A DNA stretch of 64,000 nt from Riptortus pedestris (GCA_019009955.1 CM032233.1:120058501-120122500); one strand, 5' to 3'; shown: positions 32,965-45,985, counted from the first letter of the stretch. The notes: a model not told the origin generated them from the letters alone. Made by a program: numbers and translations.

Positions 32965-33176
32965 ACTGCTCAAAAATGAATAAGGATATTGGTTATTTTT
33001 TTCTTATCCTATTAATTTTAATTAAATCGACCTTAATTAAATAACCTTTTTATGAGGGAAAAAGACAATAATTTCTATTGATAATGATATTTATAATTAA
33101 AAAAAAAAAAAGCTAGGGCCCATAAATACCACAAAACCTACCAACCTACCAATATCCCTATTCATTTTTGAGCAGT
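32965..33176. mobile_element. MITE with 28-bp inverted repeats (copy 1)
   Basis: 212 bp. Ends are actgctcaaaaatgaata and tattcatttttgagcagt, continuing inward through aggatattgg / ccaatatcc. It lies in TA-rich flanks (tat / tta). A second copy is at 63320-63527. The terminal actgctcaaaa resembles Tc1-type ends. No coding capacity. Confidence 0.85.
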
Positions 33177-33423
33177 TTATTTTACTAATAATTCAAAAAC
33201 TTAAATGCTCAGTTTCATTAAAATAAATCGCAAAAGTCAGACCTTCTACACATTTATGTTATCGATTCGCAAGTGGAATTCGTTAGATCACTAATTATCA
33301 GGCTAATGATCCATAAATTTGTATTATTACCCCAATTTATTTGAATTTAGATTTGATAAAAATCCTTACCCTGAGTAGCTATTCAGGATATTGATTAGAG
33401 AAGTAATAACTTAATGAATAAAC

Positions 33424-34445
33424 GTCCGCCACGCAAGGGCTGCGTAAAATAAGCAGATTTTCCACCTAACCATATATTCTCTATTTCTAAATAAAATCTG
33501 ACGAGCAGAACCAGAGGTTAACAGAAAACTGAAAAAAACCCACCACGCAGGGGATACAGAAACTAAGCAGATTTCCCACGTGAAGTTTTAAAATAGATAA
33601 ATCTACATACTTGCAACACATAACTACTACGTGAATATTCAGTGAACAAATACAAAGGACAATGAGAAATCTGTCAGTCAATTTAAATTTTAATAACCTC
33701 CATAACGGAAAGCGGAATTGCAACAAACAGATCAGCCAACCTCTCAGAGCTGAATGATAGAAATATATTTCGTCCGAAAGAAAAGTAATTACCGAAATAT
33801 ATCTGAATATGATATATAATTATATTGAGAAAACCATTTACTATATCTAGTTCTTTAATTTATAATGAAGCAGAATACTTTTTGTCTCAATCGTCCTTAA
33901 TTTTAGTAATACACGAAGAAAAGACTGGGGGGGGGGTTGAGAGCGTATTTGTATGTATCACTTATAGAACAGATTAGTTGAATACAATATTTGGTATTTC
34001 AGCTTGAAATAAGACTGTTCATGATATATTGGCTTATTCATAACGTCAGATGACAAAGAAGGCGTTTACTGAAGGCCGAAAACTCAAAAATTCAAAGATC
34101 TCGGTCAATATTCGAGATACAGAAAGAACAAGCATTAGTTTGTAATAAGATTGGTTATATTCAATTTTTCTTAATGAATTATAGTAACGGAAATATTTCC
34201 ACTTACTGGTACGACACCACCTCACCATATATTCTCTATTTCTAAATAAAATCTGATGAGCAGAACAACAGGTGTACTGAAAACTTAAAAAGTTCATCAT
34301 GCAGGAGATACGTGAACTAAGCAGATTCCCCACGGACCTCATTTTCATCATCTCCAGGGTAGGATCGATGGGCATTTGAAGAAATGTTTGGAAGGTGGTG
34401 TCATTTGTACAACCTCAATAGATGATTTTCCTTGTGGGAAAAAAC
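33424..34445 (-). repeat. Family A mosaic of at least two copies
   Basis: 33424-33536 is a 3' end with form C sequence (tatttctaaataaaatctgacgagc). A second 3' end starts at 33537 (cccaccacgcaggggatacag) and continues as long form to 34195. The form C segment then reappears (34205-34330) before the 5' side (ggacctcattttcatcatctcc, tttccttgtgggaaa). Confidence 0.65.
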
Positions 34446-34536
34446 GCATGAATCACTCCAATCATTGTGTAGCATTAATTCTAAACTCTTATAGGCATTA
34501 TACGATTCTTTTGACTTTTTGATTATTGTCTAATGG

Positions 34537-34961
34537 CAAGGGTCACCAATAACAACAGATTTCTTTTCCCGTAAACTTTATTTACATTACACTACATGTT
34601 TCGAGGCTTAACTAACACTTCTTCAAGGCCATTTTATTTTTCACAAAATAATAACAGTGTTTCAACGACCTCTCCAGTGCAGAAGGGACTGTCTCAACGA
34701 ATGTAAGAGGGAAAGAGCACTTCAGAACTGTAAGTACGCAATATGTAATTAAATTTAATAGCTATATAATTTAAGTATAAACATATTAATGTGGTATGTA
34801 GCAGTGAATTACAATTGGATTTTTTTTAAAATCAATGCTATTATTTTTTAAAAAGGAATGGCTCCAGAAGAGATGATAGTTAAGCCTCGAAACATGTAGG
34901 GCAATGTGAATAAAGTTTGCCGTTAAAGAAATGTGTTGTTATTGGTGACCCTTCCCATTAA
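34537..34961. mobile_element. Inverted pair of a Penelope-like 3' end
   Basis: Arms of about 95 bp: taatggcaagggtcaccaataacaaca (left) and tgttgttattggtgacccttcccatta (right). Each arm includes aagcctcgaaacatgta and aataaagttt. The same sequence occurs as a single copy at 36480-36650. The phrase gaagagatgat, then ctcgaaacatgta is typical of the sequence after the GIY-YIG domain in Penelope-like elements, so these are probably 3' UTR ends. Confidence 0.5.
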
Positions 34962-35054
34962 AAAATAAACAACATGTCAAATGAACAGTATTGTGCCTAT
35001 AAGAATTTAGAATTAATGTGATAGAATGATTTGAGTGATTCAAGCGTTTATCCC

Positions 35055-35161
35055 TCAACGAAAATCAGCTATTGGTTGTACTCATGACACGACTATTGAA
35101 AAATTTCTTTTAATGTCCATCGATCCTACCCAGATGATGATAAGGTCCGTTCAGAACTATA

Positions 35162-35225
<64 letters not shown>

Positions 35226-35505
35226 ACAGTTAACGCTCTAATGGTTGCAATTTTGTTTGATCATTACCAAACTTGGTATTTAATCGTAAAAGGTTATGTA
35301 AAAGGTTTAGAGGGGGAATTTCGTAAAGTTAAAAAATCTCCGTTACTATAATTCAAATCAAAGAATTGTACATAAACAATCTTATTACAAACTAATGGTT
35401 ATTCTTTCTGTATCTCAAATATTTACAGAGATACTTGCATTCTTTAAATTCTGAGCCTTCAGTAAACCCCCCTTCTTTGTTATCGCATATTTCGAATTAG
35501 CCAAT
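35055..35505 (+). repeat. Family A, 5' two thirds
   Basis: Decayed 5' end (tatccctcaacgaaaatcagctattgg), (TA)n 35161-35222, interior to cttcagtaaaccccccttc and cgcatatttcgaattag. It ends at the tacagggtg end of a Tc1-like relic. The frames of alternating Ile-Tyr (35035-35226, 35163-35351) are the microsatellite. Confidence 0.7.
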
Positions 35506-35506
35506 A

Positions 35507-36400
35507 TACAGGGTGATTACTGGGAAACGCATATTTTTGACTTGCGTAGTATACAAGGAATGTCGTTCGGCGACGGCCGTAAGTTGTTGCGCTTTGGAGG
35601 GGGGAGTGTGCAGTTTCGGTTGTAGCCGAGATGTGGAACGTTGTGCATCGTACGTTTGTCATGCGACGGTTTCCGGCACGGGGCCGGCCCTCCCCAGTGG
35701 CAGCAGTAAGCCCCCGCTGTGTACCTGCTGGGTAGGGGAACCGTAGGAACAGTAGGTCCTTAGTCTTTGCTGTTCCGGGCAGGGGATCACTCCTGCCTTA
35801 ATGGGGTAAGTTCTAGCGGCTTACTCAATGTGAACTACGGGCTGGGTGTTGTCCGGAGTGGAGGCTTGCCTTCACTGCCGGTCATAGACGTAGTGGTCGT
35901 GTGTTCAAAGCACGAGGACATACAGGCCAGGTAAACTGGTACATGTATGGGAGTTCGTGTGGGAGCTGGGCAGTAGGAGACTGTCCTTCCATAGGATTCG
36001 CTTCTGACCATCGTAGGGAATCCTCAGTCACCATGAGGCGTTGGATTGGTGTAGGATGGATTAAGACCTCACGGCTAGGTGCCTCCTACATTGTAGCCAC
36101 ACCTCGAAATGGGTACTCAATGTCATGCGACGGTTTTACGCAAATAAATGGCATGGTGCTATCCCTGATCCTAACACGATATTGTGTTGGATACATAATG
36201 TTAACACGACTGAATCTTTGCTTGAGAAAAAACCTCCTGGCCATTCCTAGAGATATGTTAGCAAAAGCCGTAGCAAGTTTTAAAGAAACCTTCAACACTG
36301 CATCCAAGCAGGTGACCACCTTAGAGATGTAATTTTTAAACGCTAAATTGTAAGTAATTTTATTCTGAAATTGCATATTGTGTACACTGTTTTTCCACTC
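35507..36400 (+). mobile_element. Tc1/mariner-superfamily relic (DUF4817 type) with an insertion
   Basis: Begins tacagggtgattactgggaaacgc, a start typical of this group of insect elements. Skipping the 448-bp insert, one frame (about 35620-36250) reads a DUF4817-like helix-turn-helix segment: FVMRRFYANKWHGAIPDPNT, then ILCWIHN, ending KKPPGHS. After a frameshift comes a transposase C-terminal-like stretch, IPRDMLAKAVASFKE, stopping at 36332. The DDE core between them is deleted. The right terminal repeat was not found. Confidence 0.6.
35673..36120. mobile_element. GC-rich retroposon insert with 16-bp target duplication
   Basis: 448 bp, clearly richer in G+C than its surroundings. Flanked by the perfect 16-bp duplication tgtcatgcgacggttt (35657-35672 and 36121-36136). 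Removal restores an uninterrupted DUF4817-like frame. No poly-A at either edge and no open protein I recognise. A target duplication of this length points to LINE-type integration, either a 5'-truncated LINE or a SINE. Confidence 0.75.
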
Positions 36401-36479
36401 ATAAATACATTTTTTGCTTTGAAGTGCCTGAGTATTCGTTATTTGAAAAACATGTGTTTCTCGGTAATCATAAAGCAGT

Positions 36480-36650
36480 GAATTATATATATTTTTTTAA
36501 ATTAATGTTATTATTTTTTGAATAGGAACGACCCCTGAAGAGGTAGTAGTTAAGTCCTGAAGCATATATATATAGGACAATGTGAATAAAGTTTGCTGGG
36601 AAAGAAATGTGTTGTTATTGGTGACCCTTGCCATGAAAATATGAAAAACA
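36480..36650 (+). mobile_element. Penelope-like 3' end, single copy
   Basis: Same sequence as the right arm at 34855-34961: aatgtgaataaagtttgc, gaaatgtgttgttattggtgaccc, ttgccat. No coding sequence attached. Confidence 0.5.
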
Positions 36651-37539
36651 TATAAGAATATTGGGTCCAGAATGGAAAGGATTCTTTTTACGTAGATATT
36701 CCGTAAATTGAAAACAATGTGCAAATACAGCATGCTATTACTTTTCGCCTCTTCAGAATATTTTCCAATAAGCATAAAATCTGCGTATGGATGAAAATAT
36801 ATTTCGCTTGACATAAATCTGATTAACCCCAGTCCTGTAGGAGAAAGAAGTTGAATTGTTCTCCATTGGAAGAATTTATTACATTCAATATCAAAATGTC
36901 GTAAGAGTTGACGAGACGAGAGTGGGATGGGGGGAAGGTAGTGCCCTGAATCTGGCTTTAATATTTTCTGAATGCGTGATGAAATTGCGTGTTTCTCCAC
37001 GGTTGCTATGTGCCCTCACCTTTGCCTCCCCACTCCCTCTACTATCCCAATCCACCCTCTGCCTTTCTCTGACTGTTATTACTTTCCATTCATTCTTGAA
37101 ATTTGTTTCCTTCAATCCATTCACTCCACCCTACATTAGGCAGGAGTATCATTCCTTTCCTCTGCCCCGCTCTTTTGTCGCCTGAATGCCAATAGTTGGA
37201 TGAACGTGAAAGGTGCAGGGAGTACGAGAGATGAAATGTACGACGGAAAATGAAGACGCAGTTTCGATATGAGTCTACACTGAACTTGTGTGTGCTTACA
37301 TTTTCCCAATGAAATAAATCCCACGCAGCCATGTGGATGTACTCTGTATGGTAACATTATAGTAAATCAGACGACTCTTTTCAGTATAACAGATCATGTG
37401 TATAAGAATGACACAGTTCAACATGTTGTGAAGGAATACCTTCTGATCCTCACCTTCAACACCTTAGTGATGGTTCATATTCTATAATATGTTTGACATC
37501 TCCTAAATCATAGAATTCCTTAGTCACAATTGAAGATCT
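36651..37539. other. No recognisable feature
   Basis: Slightly richer in G+C at 36890-37200, with several overlapping short frames on both strands (36856-37185, 36497-37000 reverse). None has a recognisable motif. It could be unique host sequence. Confidence 0.35.
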
Positions 37540-37966
37540 GCGTAAACTAAGCAGATTTCCCTTAGAAAGTATTACAATAGATAAATCTACATACTGGTAA
37601 GTGCACCACAGTGAATACAAAGGAAAGCGTCTGCAATGTAAACAAACAGGTCTGCCGAAAACAAACCTCTCAAAGCTGAATAAAATGATAAAAATATTCA
37701 TCACCGGAAAGAAAAACGATTACCGAAATATATCTGAATATAACATATTAATTTTATTAAAAGCTATTGACTATATCTAATACTGTAATTTAGAATGAAT
37801 CAGAATAATTTTTATCTCGATTACTCAAATTTTAGTAGTCCAAGAACTTAAGACGGGGGATTAACAGAACGTATTTCCATATATCTCGGTTAAAATTCAA
37901 GATAGAGGATAAATGAATATATTAGCACCTATAATACATTTAATTTGCAATAAGATTGGTTCTTCA
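37540..37966 (-). repeat. Family A, 3' half, interrupted by a Penelope-like element
   Basis: gatctgcgtaaactaagcagatttccc, long-form body to taagattggttct, then the unrelated ggtcgagggtatc. Matching sequence seems to resume at about 39020 (gattctcccaattttttgaac, then gggagatatttcgaattttcgag). Confidence 0.65.
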
Positions 37967-37974
37967 AACCTTGG

Positions 37975-38990
37975 TCGAGGGTATCATTATTGATACTTCA
38001 GGGATTATTTCCCACCATATATTTTAATTTTAGTATTGTCATACCTCTCGGTGAGGACTGTCGTCACTGGCTGATGGTTGAGTACCGCAGGCAAGCGCTT
38101 TCGATGCGATTGCATCATCTTCAAGCCTGTTAATAGTTGTACTGAGTTGGTTGACCGTCAGTCAGTGGGTTGTATGCTCTGTTCACCGTATTAGTTGTTT
38201 ACGTTTAGTCCAGATCTGTTTACTTACCACTAAGATCTGTCAAACGGGGTGCGTTTTAACTAGTGTTCAGGTAAATTGTTATCGTGTAGTGGGTCATTGT
38301 CCTCATCAGTATGGATGTTTACATTTCTAGTGTTATTGTTGTGCGGTGGTTTGGTGTAGTTTGATATGTAGATACGGGTATAATGTAATATTTGTAACAT
38401 TGTTATTATACATTAAAAATGATGTATCATAGATAAATAAATAAATGATTAAATACAATATGGAACTACCTGCGTTGTCGCTTTGTCCGTTGGCGTCTTC
38501 CGTTTATTATTCCTTTTAAATAGTTGTAGTGGTCTGAAGATTGTGTCCGAGCTAGTGTTGAGCTGTTCGTTGATGATGTCTCCGTTGAATGTCCGTTGTT
38601 TGTATATCTCCATATTCTCTAGTATGTCCAATCGTCGGCCTTTCGTTTGTCGGTGTAGAAGTTTCATGCTGTCGGCTATACTCGTCGGGTCGTGGCAGTG
38701 GTCGTTCAGGTGGTTGGCGAAATTGGAGTCTCGTTTGTTAAGTCTGAATGAGCGGATGTGTTCGGTTAATTTTAGCTTTGACAAGAGATCTTATTATAGA
38801 TCGACGGATCACGTTGTTCCAATAATAGAGTTTTTAATTTATATCTAGTGATATACACCTTTTAGGTTGCTGACTTTGTTTATTTTAGTTAATATTTTAG
38901 TTATCTAGCTGACTAGATGCAATATGTATTGTTTTACTGTTATCCTAGGGATTTTCTTCAGTAGCTGTGTGCTTCAGCATCTCAATGAGC
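37975..38990 (-). mobile_element. Penelope-like retroelement, 3' portion
   Basis: A GIY-YIG-type coding tail (38784 to 38449) is followed on the minus strand by a UTR containing gcttgaagatgatgcaatcgcatcgaaagcg, the pattern that follows the nuclease domain in Penelope-like elements. It interrupts a family A copy. Exact ends are uncertain. Confidence 0.55.
38449..38784 (-). pseudogene. GIY-YIG nuclease domain, C-terminal part, of a Penelope-like element
   Basis: A 111-residue frame with no proper ATG (it opens after stops near 38795). It contains LTEHIRSFRLNKRDSNFANH, LNDHCHD, then KLLHRQTKGRRLDILENMEI and IINEQL. The series EH-x-R, then S-x-F-A-x-H-L-x-x-H, then the R-x-x-D-x-x-E-x-x-I helix is the C-terminal half of the GIY-YIG endonuclease of Penelope-like elements, including the conserved Glu. 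The GIY and YIG strands and the reverse transcriptase are missing. A forward shadow frame spans 38483-38848. Confidence 0.6.
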
Positions 38991-39733
38991 AGCCCCACAA
39001 ACTGTATATAAATTTGTAGAATAAACTGATTCTCCCAATTTTTTGAACTCACATATAGGAAGGGAGATATTTCGAATTTTCGAGCATTTCCACCTCGCGT
39101 CATTAGTATGTCGAAATAGTTTATGGATTACTGCAATTTTCCAAACTTGAGTAAATTGGGAATGACACCTCATTGTAGTAGTGTAAAAAAATAGAAAATT
39201 CATTTCCTCCAAGATTGCTATATCATACATGACTTTACCACTCCTCCCCAATATCTAGCATTTAAAGTAGCCAATGCACCTCTACAGGGACTATGTCTTT
39301 TATTACCCGCAATTCTTCCTTGAATTATTACAATACTTAAATACACATATTTCACCCTAAGTTTGGAAAGCCAGATCATTCTCTTTCATTACAGCACACG
39401 TGTGGCACCTGAATGATCATGAAATGTGAAGGTGGTAAACATATGTGGTGGGACGATGAAATGGGCGATTGAGAATGAAGGCAAAGATATAAGTGAGATA
39501 CCATTCAAAAATAAATTACCTTCAAGAGCAGGGAAGTGAATATTTTCTCCAACCGATGAATTGAATGATAATTCTGTAGAACAAATTATAGAATCGGCAT
39601 ATGATGTGTATCATGTACGGATTCCTCTCATATTTGAGTTATTTTTAAGAAGCAACGAATGACAGCGAACGGGATCAATTCTCCTCCCGCATGTGAAAGA
39701 CAGAGGGGGTGGGGGGAAGGAGAGAGCGGGCGG

Positions 39734-39735
<2 letters not shown>
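38991..39735. other. Family A scrap, then nothing recognised
   Basis: 39020-39090 is a small reverse family A scrap (gggagatatttcgaattttcgag). 39091-39735 holds no repeat or motif I recognise. The reverse frame 38982-39251 overlaps the scrap. Confidence 0.4.
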
Positions 39736-40825
<1,090 letters not shown>

Positions 40826-41150
40826 GTCAAGCAGGTACAGCGTAATCAAAGCAGATTTCTTACGTGCATGAATGGTACGCCGGTGTCATCTGAAATTCGA
40901 TTTTTCATTTCTACAGTAATAAGAACACTATTAACCGAATGTTTAAATTTAATTTAGGCATTAGATGATAAGTGATACAATTACCGATAAGTAAAAGTGG
41001 GTCTTAATTGAACGCTGAAAATAAAAATAATCAATCAAATTAGAATAAAGGTATATAGAACAAACATTTTTGTGCATTAAGTGATGTACACGATCGATTT
41101 ATAACATTTTTCGATCCGACTCAAATAGCGGAGATATTTCGATTTTCTTT
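40826..41150 (-). repeat. Family A, degraded
   Basis: 3' end gttcgtcaagcaggtacagcgtaatcaaagcagatttc, then gtaaaagtgggtcttaattgaacgctgaaaat and cgatccgactcaaatagcggagatatttcg. The middle is lost. 41151-41425 is unclassified. Confidence 0.6.
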
Positions 41151-41425
41151 TATTTAAATTATGTACATTGTAATATCTGCCTGTAGGTTGATTTTGTTTA
41201 TGAAAGCTTCACGTTCCGTTTGGGTTTCACATGGAATTGAAAGGGTTTTAATTATTCTTGGCTTTCTTGTCCGTTTGTATGAACTCTTTTCACGCCTAAA
41301 TGGCTGCAACAAGTTGATATCTACTTGGTGAAACTTAGAAAGTAGTTTCTATTAATATTGTTAGGGTTGAACAATAGTGGGTTTGTATTTGAAGTCTGAA
41401 ACGAGAAATCGTGATATTTTTTTTA

Positions 41426-41510
41426 GCAGATTAGACGCAATTTTCGAGATTTTTCTTCAAATGTCCATCGATCCTACCTAATAGATGACGAAAAAGAGGT
41501 CCGTTCAAAA

Positions 41511-41595
<85 letters not shown>

Positions 41596-42331
41596 GCCGT
41601 TCTAGCAGTCGCAATTTTTGTTTGATCGTTACCAAACTCGGTATTTAGTCGTTTATGTAAAAGAAAGATCAAGTTCATTAACGGCTGAAATCGGACCAGT
41701 GGGAGGGGGGGGGGGGGGTTTGGGGTGGTGAATTTTGAGAATTGCAAATTAAATTAAACCTCAAATTAAAAAAAAAATAATTACTACAAATATTGTTATA
41801 TACATTTATTCTCTATCTTGAATTTTAACCGAGATGTTTGCATTTTCAGTTTTCCGCCTTCAGTAACCCCCCCCTCCCCACTTCTACTAGTGTTACATCG
41901 ACAACCACATTATTCGAAGCTTAAATACAAAATATTCTTTTCTAGAGACAATTATTATACGAGATACATGCAAATAAGTTCTTATAACCCACCCCCCCCC
42001 TTCTTAAATTCTTGGACCTCTAAAATTTGATTGATTGAGATAAAAATTATTCTGATTCATAATAAATTACAGTACTAGACACAGTACACAGTTTTCAATA
42101 GAATATGTTACATTCTGATATGTTTCAGTTATTGGTTTTCTTTCCGGTGAGCCGTTGGCATACCTGTTTTTTTTTTACATTTGGGACGCTTCCCGCCGGA
42201 AGGGAAAATCTTTCTTACACCGTTTGTATTAATTCACTTAATATTAACGGTGGTGTGTTACCATTATGTAGGGTTATCTATTATTAAACTTAAACGACGG
42301 AAATCTACTTAGTTTACGCAGCCCCTGCGTA
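41426..42331 (+). repeat. Family A, long form, with compound (TA)n(TG)n
   Basis: 5' end agcagattagacgcaattttcgag (palindrome lost), a (TA)n run at about 41515-41560 passing into (TG)n to 41596, then the long interior and the 3' end atctacttagtttacgcagcccctgcgtaacgga. Confidence 0.82.
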
Positions 42332-43008
42332 ACGGAATTTTTTTTCTATTGATTTAAAATGTGTGTAACAAATGTGGCTTGTTTTCTCATATAAATTTGT
42401 TCTGCATAACAATGTTTTAAAAAATAATCACATAAAATTGCTCTCTGGCCAAGCGTTCTTAAACGTTCTCAACTTTCTAGAAGAGCGTCATTTCTCTACT
42501 ATACTAGCTGATTAAAAAAAAAAAAAAAAAAGCTCATCCAACCTGCAGAAGGTATTACAGGTTATTGCAGATATCCCACTGAAATAAATAACCTAAATGT
42601 GAAGACAATTCGGGCCAACATCTGGGTTGCCTCGGATGAAGTGGAAAATTTGTATGAAAAAGTTTAGAACGACGTGAAAAGTGAAAAATAAATTTCGAAT
42701 TGCATGGGGCTATTTTAATATCGATCGAGGGTACTGGGAGTAATAAGGGTTTCATAGCCAACCAATAATCCAAGGAGCAGTAGATCTGCCTGGAACTGGT
42801 TCAGGAACGTTTGAGCTATTCAGGAGAGCAAATGCAGGCACGGCTGTTTCATAGGCAGCTAGCTAATTACATGCTAGTCGCCAGCAGAATAAGCTGAAAT
42901 TGTAATAGTCAATGTCACGCTCTCCCTCTGTCCAATTATAGTATAATTTATTCACTATCTCCCCACAACGGATACTCATTTATAAATCTTTAAGCGTTCA
43001 AAATATAT
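42332..43008. other. No recognisable feature
   Basis: Includes an A17-type run near 42514. The reverse frame 42555-42773 lacks motifs. Confidence 0.35.
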
Positions 43009-44517
43009 GTCCGTCACGCAGGGGCTGCGGAAACTAAGCAGGTTTCCCACGTGAAGTCTTAAAAAATTACGTCACGCAGGGGCTGCGTAAACTAAGCAGA
43101 TTTCCCATGTGAAGTTTTACAATAGAGAAATCTGCATACTAGTAACACAACACCACCGTGATTAAATACAAACGGTAATAAGAAATCTTTCAGTTAATTA
43201 AAATAAATTCCCAACTGAAACAGCTTCTGAATTGTAAGAATAATTTATATTTTAATAATTCAAATTTTAGTAGTCCAAGAACTAAAGAAGGGAGGGGGGC
43301 GGATGAACAGAACGTATTTGCATAAATCTCAAAAAGTAAAGAAGATAAGGTAAGGTTAGAAACGACAAGTAAGGTTAGAAGAAGCTTCCACCTGAGCCGA
43401 GCAGTTACGGAAACGGCCTACCTAATCTGAACTATACCCGACCACAGACTTCATAAAAATGCAAATATCTTGGTTAATATTTAAGATAGACAATAAATGT
43501 ATATAACAATATTTATAGTAAATGTAATTTGCAATAAGGTTGGTTTTATACAATTCTTCAATCCAATACATACTAATGGAAATATTTCGAATTTTCGAAA
43601 ATCCCCCCTCTAGTCCGATTTCAGTCATTAACGAACGTGACCTGTCTTTTTATATAAAACGGTTAAATATCGAGGTTAAAAATTGCGACCGCTAGAGCGT
43701 TAACAGACAAATATATATATATATATATATACCTCATTTTCATTATCTCGTACGACCTCAATAGCTGATTTCCCTGAAGGGAAATCTGCTAAAATAGGTA
43801 AGTCTACATACTGGTAACACCACCGTGAACATTTAGTGAATAAATACAAATTGTAATGAGAAGCCTTTCAGTCAATTTTGATAATCTCCCAACGGAATTC
43901 GTCTCAATTGTAAAGAAACAGGTCTGTTCAGAACCGGAAAGAAAATAATTACTGAAATATATCTGAATAAAACATATTCATTTTATTGAAAACTATTTAC
44001 TATATCTATTACTGTAATTTATAATGAATCAGAATAATTTTTACCACAATCACTCAGAACTTAAGAAGGGGGGGGGGGTCACCAAAACATATTTGCATGT
44101 ATTTCGTATAATAAAGGTTTCTTGAAAACAATATTTTGTATATAAACTTCGAATTATGTGGTTTATTTTATAACAGAGTATTGTTTATCTAATATGAGTA
44201 GAAGCGGGAGGGGTTTGCTGAAGACTGAAAACTGAAAATGTAAATATCTCGGTTAATATTTAAGATAGAGAATAAATGTATACAACAATGTTAGAAAAAA
44301 TTTAATATTCAATAAGATGGAATACAATTTTTCGATCCACCCTATAGTAACGGAGATATTTCCAATTTTCGAAATTTCTTTCCTCTAATCCCCCCCTCCT
44401 CCTGATCCGAGTTTAGCTGTTAATGAACTTTATCTTTAGTTTTGTATGAAACGCTTTTATATTGAGTTTGGTAACGATTAAACTATAATTGCGACCACTA
44501 GAGCGGTAACAGGCATC

Positions 44518-44577
<60 letters not shown>

Positions 44578-44662
44578 TATACACACACAGTTTTGAACAG
44601 ATACCATTTCATGGTCATGAGTACGAATTCAATAGCTGATTTCCCTTAAACGAAATCTACTA
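43009..44662 (-). repeat. Family A, long form, outer copy of a nest
   Basis: 3' end 43009-43066 (gtccgtcacgcaggggctgcgg to gtgaagtcttaaaa). It is interrupted by another reverse copy, resumes at aaataggtaagtctacatactgg and runs to cgaaatctact at 44662. (TA)n lies at about 44520-44585. Confidence 0.85.
43067..43791 (-). repeat. Family A, inner nested copy, hybrid interior
   Basis: ttacgtcacgcaggggctgcgtaaac to ttccctgaagggaaatctgct. The 3' part is long form to gcataaatctc. A short-form segment (gagccgagcagttacggaaacgg) then follows, so the interior looks recombinant. (TA)n is only about 20 bp (43712-43731). Confidence 0.8.
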
Positions 44663-45074
44663 AATCACATGAGTGAGATGACTATTTTTCAAACTCATGT
44701 CAATCCAGCGCAGGATAGTAACTTCTAAGTAAAGTATTTCGTTATGTATGCAGTTCTAGAATAATTACTTGTGAGAGGCAATCAAATAGATTTCTTGTTA
44801 CGAATTGTACAATTTTAATTTTGGCGGGATTTTTAAATTTAGATATCCCAAGCCGTCCATCCTTATTCCACTACCTGTGCGATAGAGAAACCAGCCTTTG
44901 CTGTTGTTTTTTTTACCTTAATGTGCAACCGATTCTTAATTTTTTGTATTAATGCAGGTACCTTCTTTCTGTTTCTGTGGGATCCACTGACCTTTGGCTT
45001 ATTAAGTGTTTTTTTTTGTTTTTTTCTCCGGAGAGGTTACAGGTATTTTCGAAGTGCATATTTCCCATGTGAGG
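44663..45074. other. No recognisable feature
   Basis: AT-rich. The frame 44921-45121 (hydrophobic) runs into the neighbouring repeat and has no motif. Confidence 0.35.
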
Positions 45075-45985
45075 AAATACTATTGATCTCCTGTCATCAG
45101 ATATTTTTTATTTCTATATAACAATCCGATGAGAAGTGGGCGTCTAGTGAAGGCTGAAATATGAATGATTCGCTTGAAGTTTGAGCAATTAAAAATAAAT
45201 AAGTAAATCATAAAAAGTTAAATCTAATTGGTTCCATACAAATTTTCTATCGAACTCGTAATAACAGAGATAGCTTGAATTTTCGAATTACACTCCCTCT
45301 AAACCCTCCCCTTCCACGTTCCTTATCCGATTTAAGTCATTAACGACTAACCACTTTAGTGTCGAAATAAACGGTTAAATATTGATTTTGGCATAGACCA
45401 AATAAATATTTTCTAGTAAACACGTACAATCTTAATTTATATCATCACACGACTTATTGCACAAAGTGTATTTGGTATTTAATCATCGAATAAATTTCCC
45501 CATTTTAAGCAAGCTTATTGTTAATATGACATGAGGGAGATTTACTGAAAGATGAAAAGTAAAAAATGGGAATATCACAGCTAATATTCATGTATAGAGG
45601 AGAAATGTAAATAAATATACAGTATAATAAATAAACGAACAGAAGTATTATACCAGAGACATTTCAAATTTTCGGAATACATCCCCACTAAACCTCCCCC
45701 CCCCCTCCAATTCCTGAGGTTAAAAAACTTGACCTTTAGTTTTATATGAAAATTTTGTATATCGAGCTTGGCAACGACCAAACAAAAATTGTATATATAC
45801 ATAATTTTAGAAGAATAACAATTGCAGACCATCAAACCTAATTGGTTCTTACAATTTTTCAATAGATACCCGAATCGTCAGCGATTCCTTCTCTAGCCTG
45901 CCCAGACAGAAGATTGGTGAGATTTCCGTTATTTTCTTTAGATCTCATCTATCCCTTTCCTTTCTCTCACCCTTAAGCGCCGTTT
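45075..45985 (-). repeat. Family A, form C and long-form fragments
   Basis: 45075-45410 is form C (ttatttctatataacaatccgatgagaagtgggcg, attcgcttgaagtttgagcaatt). 45500-45800 is long-form body. 45800-45985 carries the form C core (tcccttcct-like agcctgcccagacagaagattggtgagatttcc) that recurs inverted at 48885-49040. Confidence 0.65.

Noticed and set aside
35035..35351. Open frames of alternating Ile-Tyr (also at 44413, 48464 and 41505)
   Set aside because: They are translations of (TA)n microsatellites inside family A.
36497..37000. 167-residue reverse frame as a host gene
   Set aside because: It spans the Penelope-like 3' end and neighbouring sequence, with no motif and unbiased composition.
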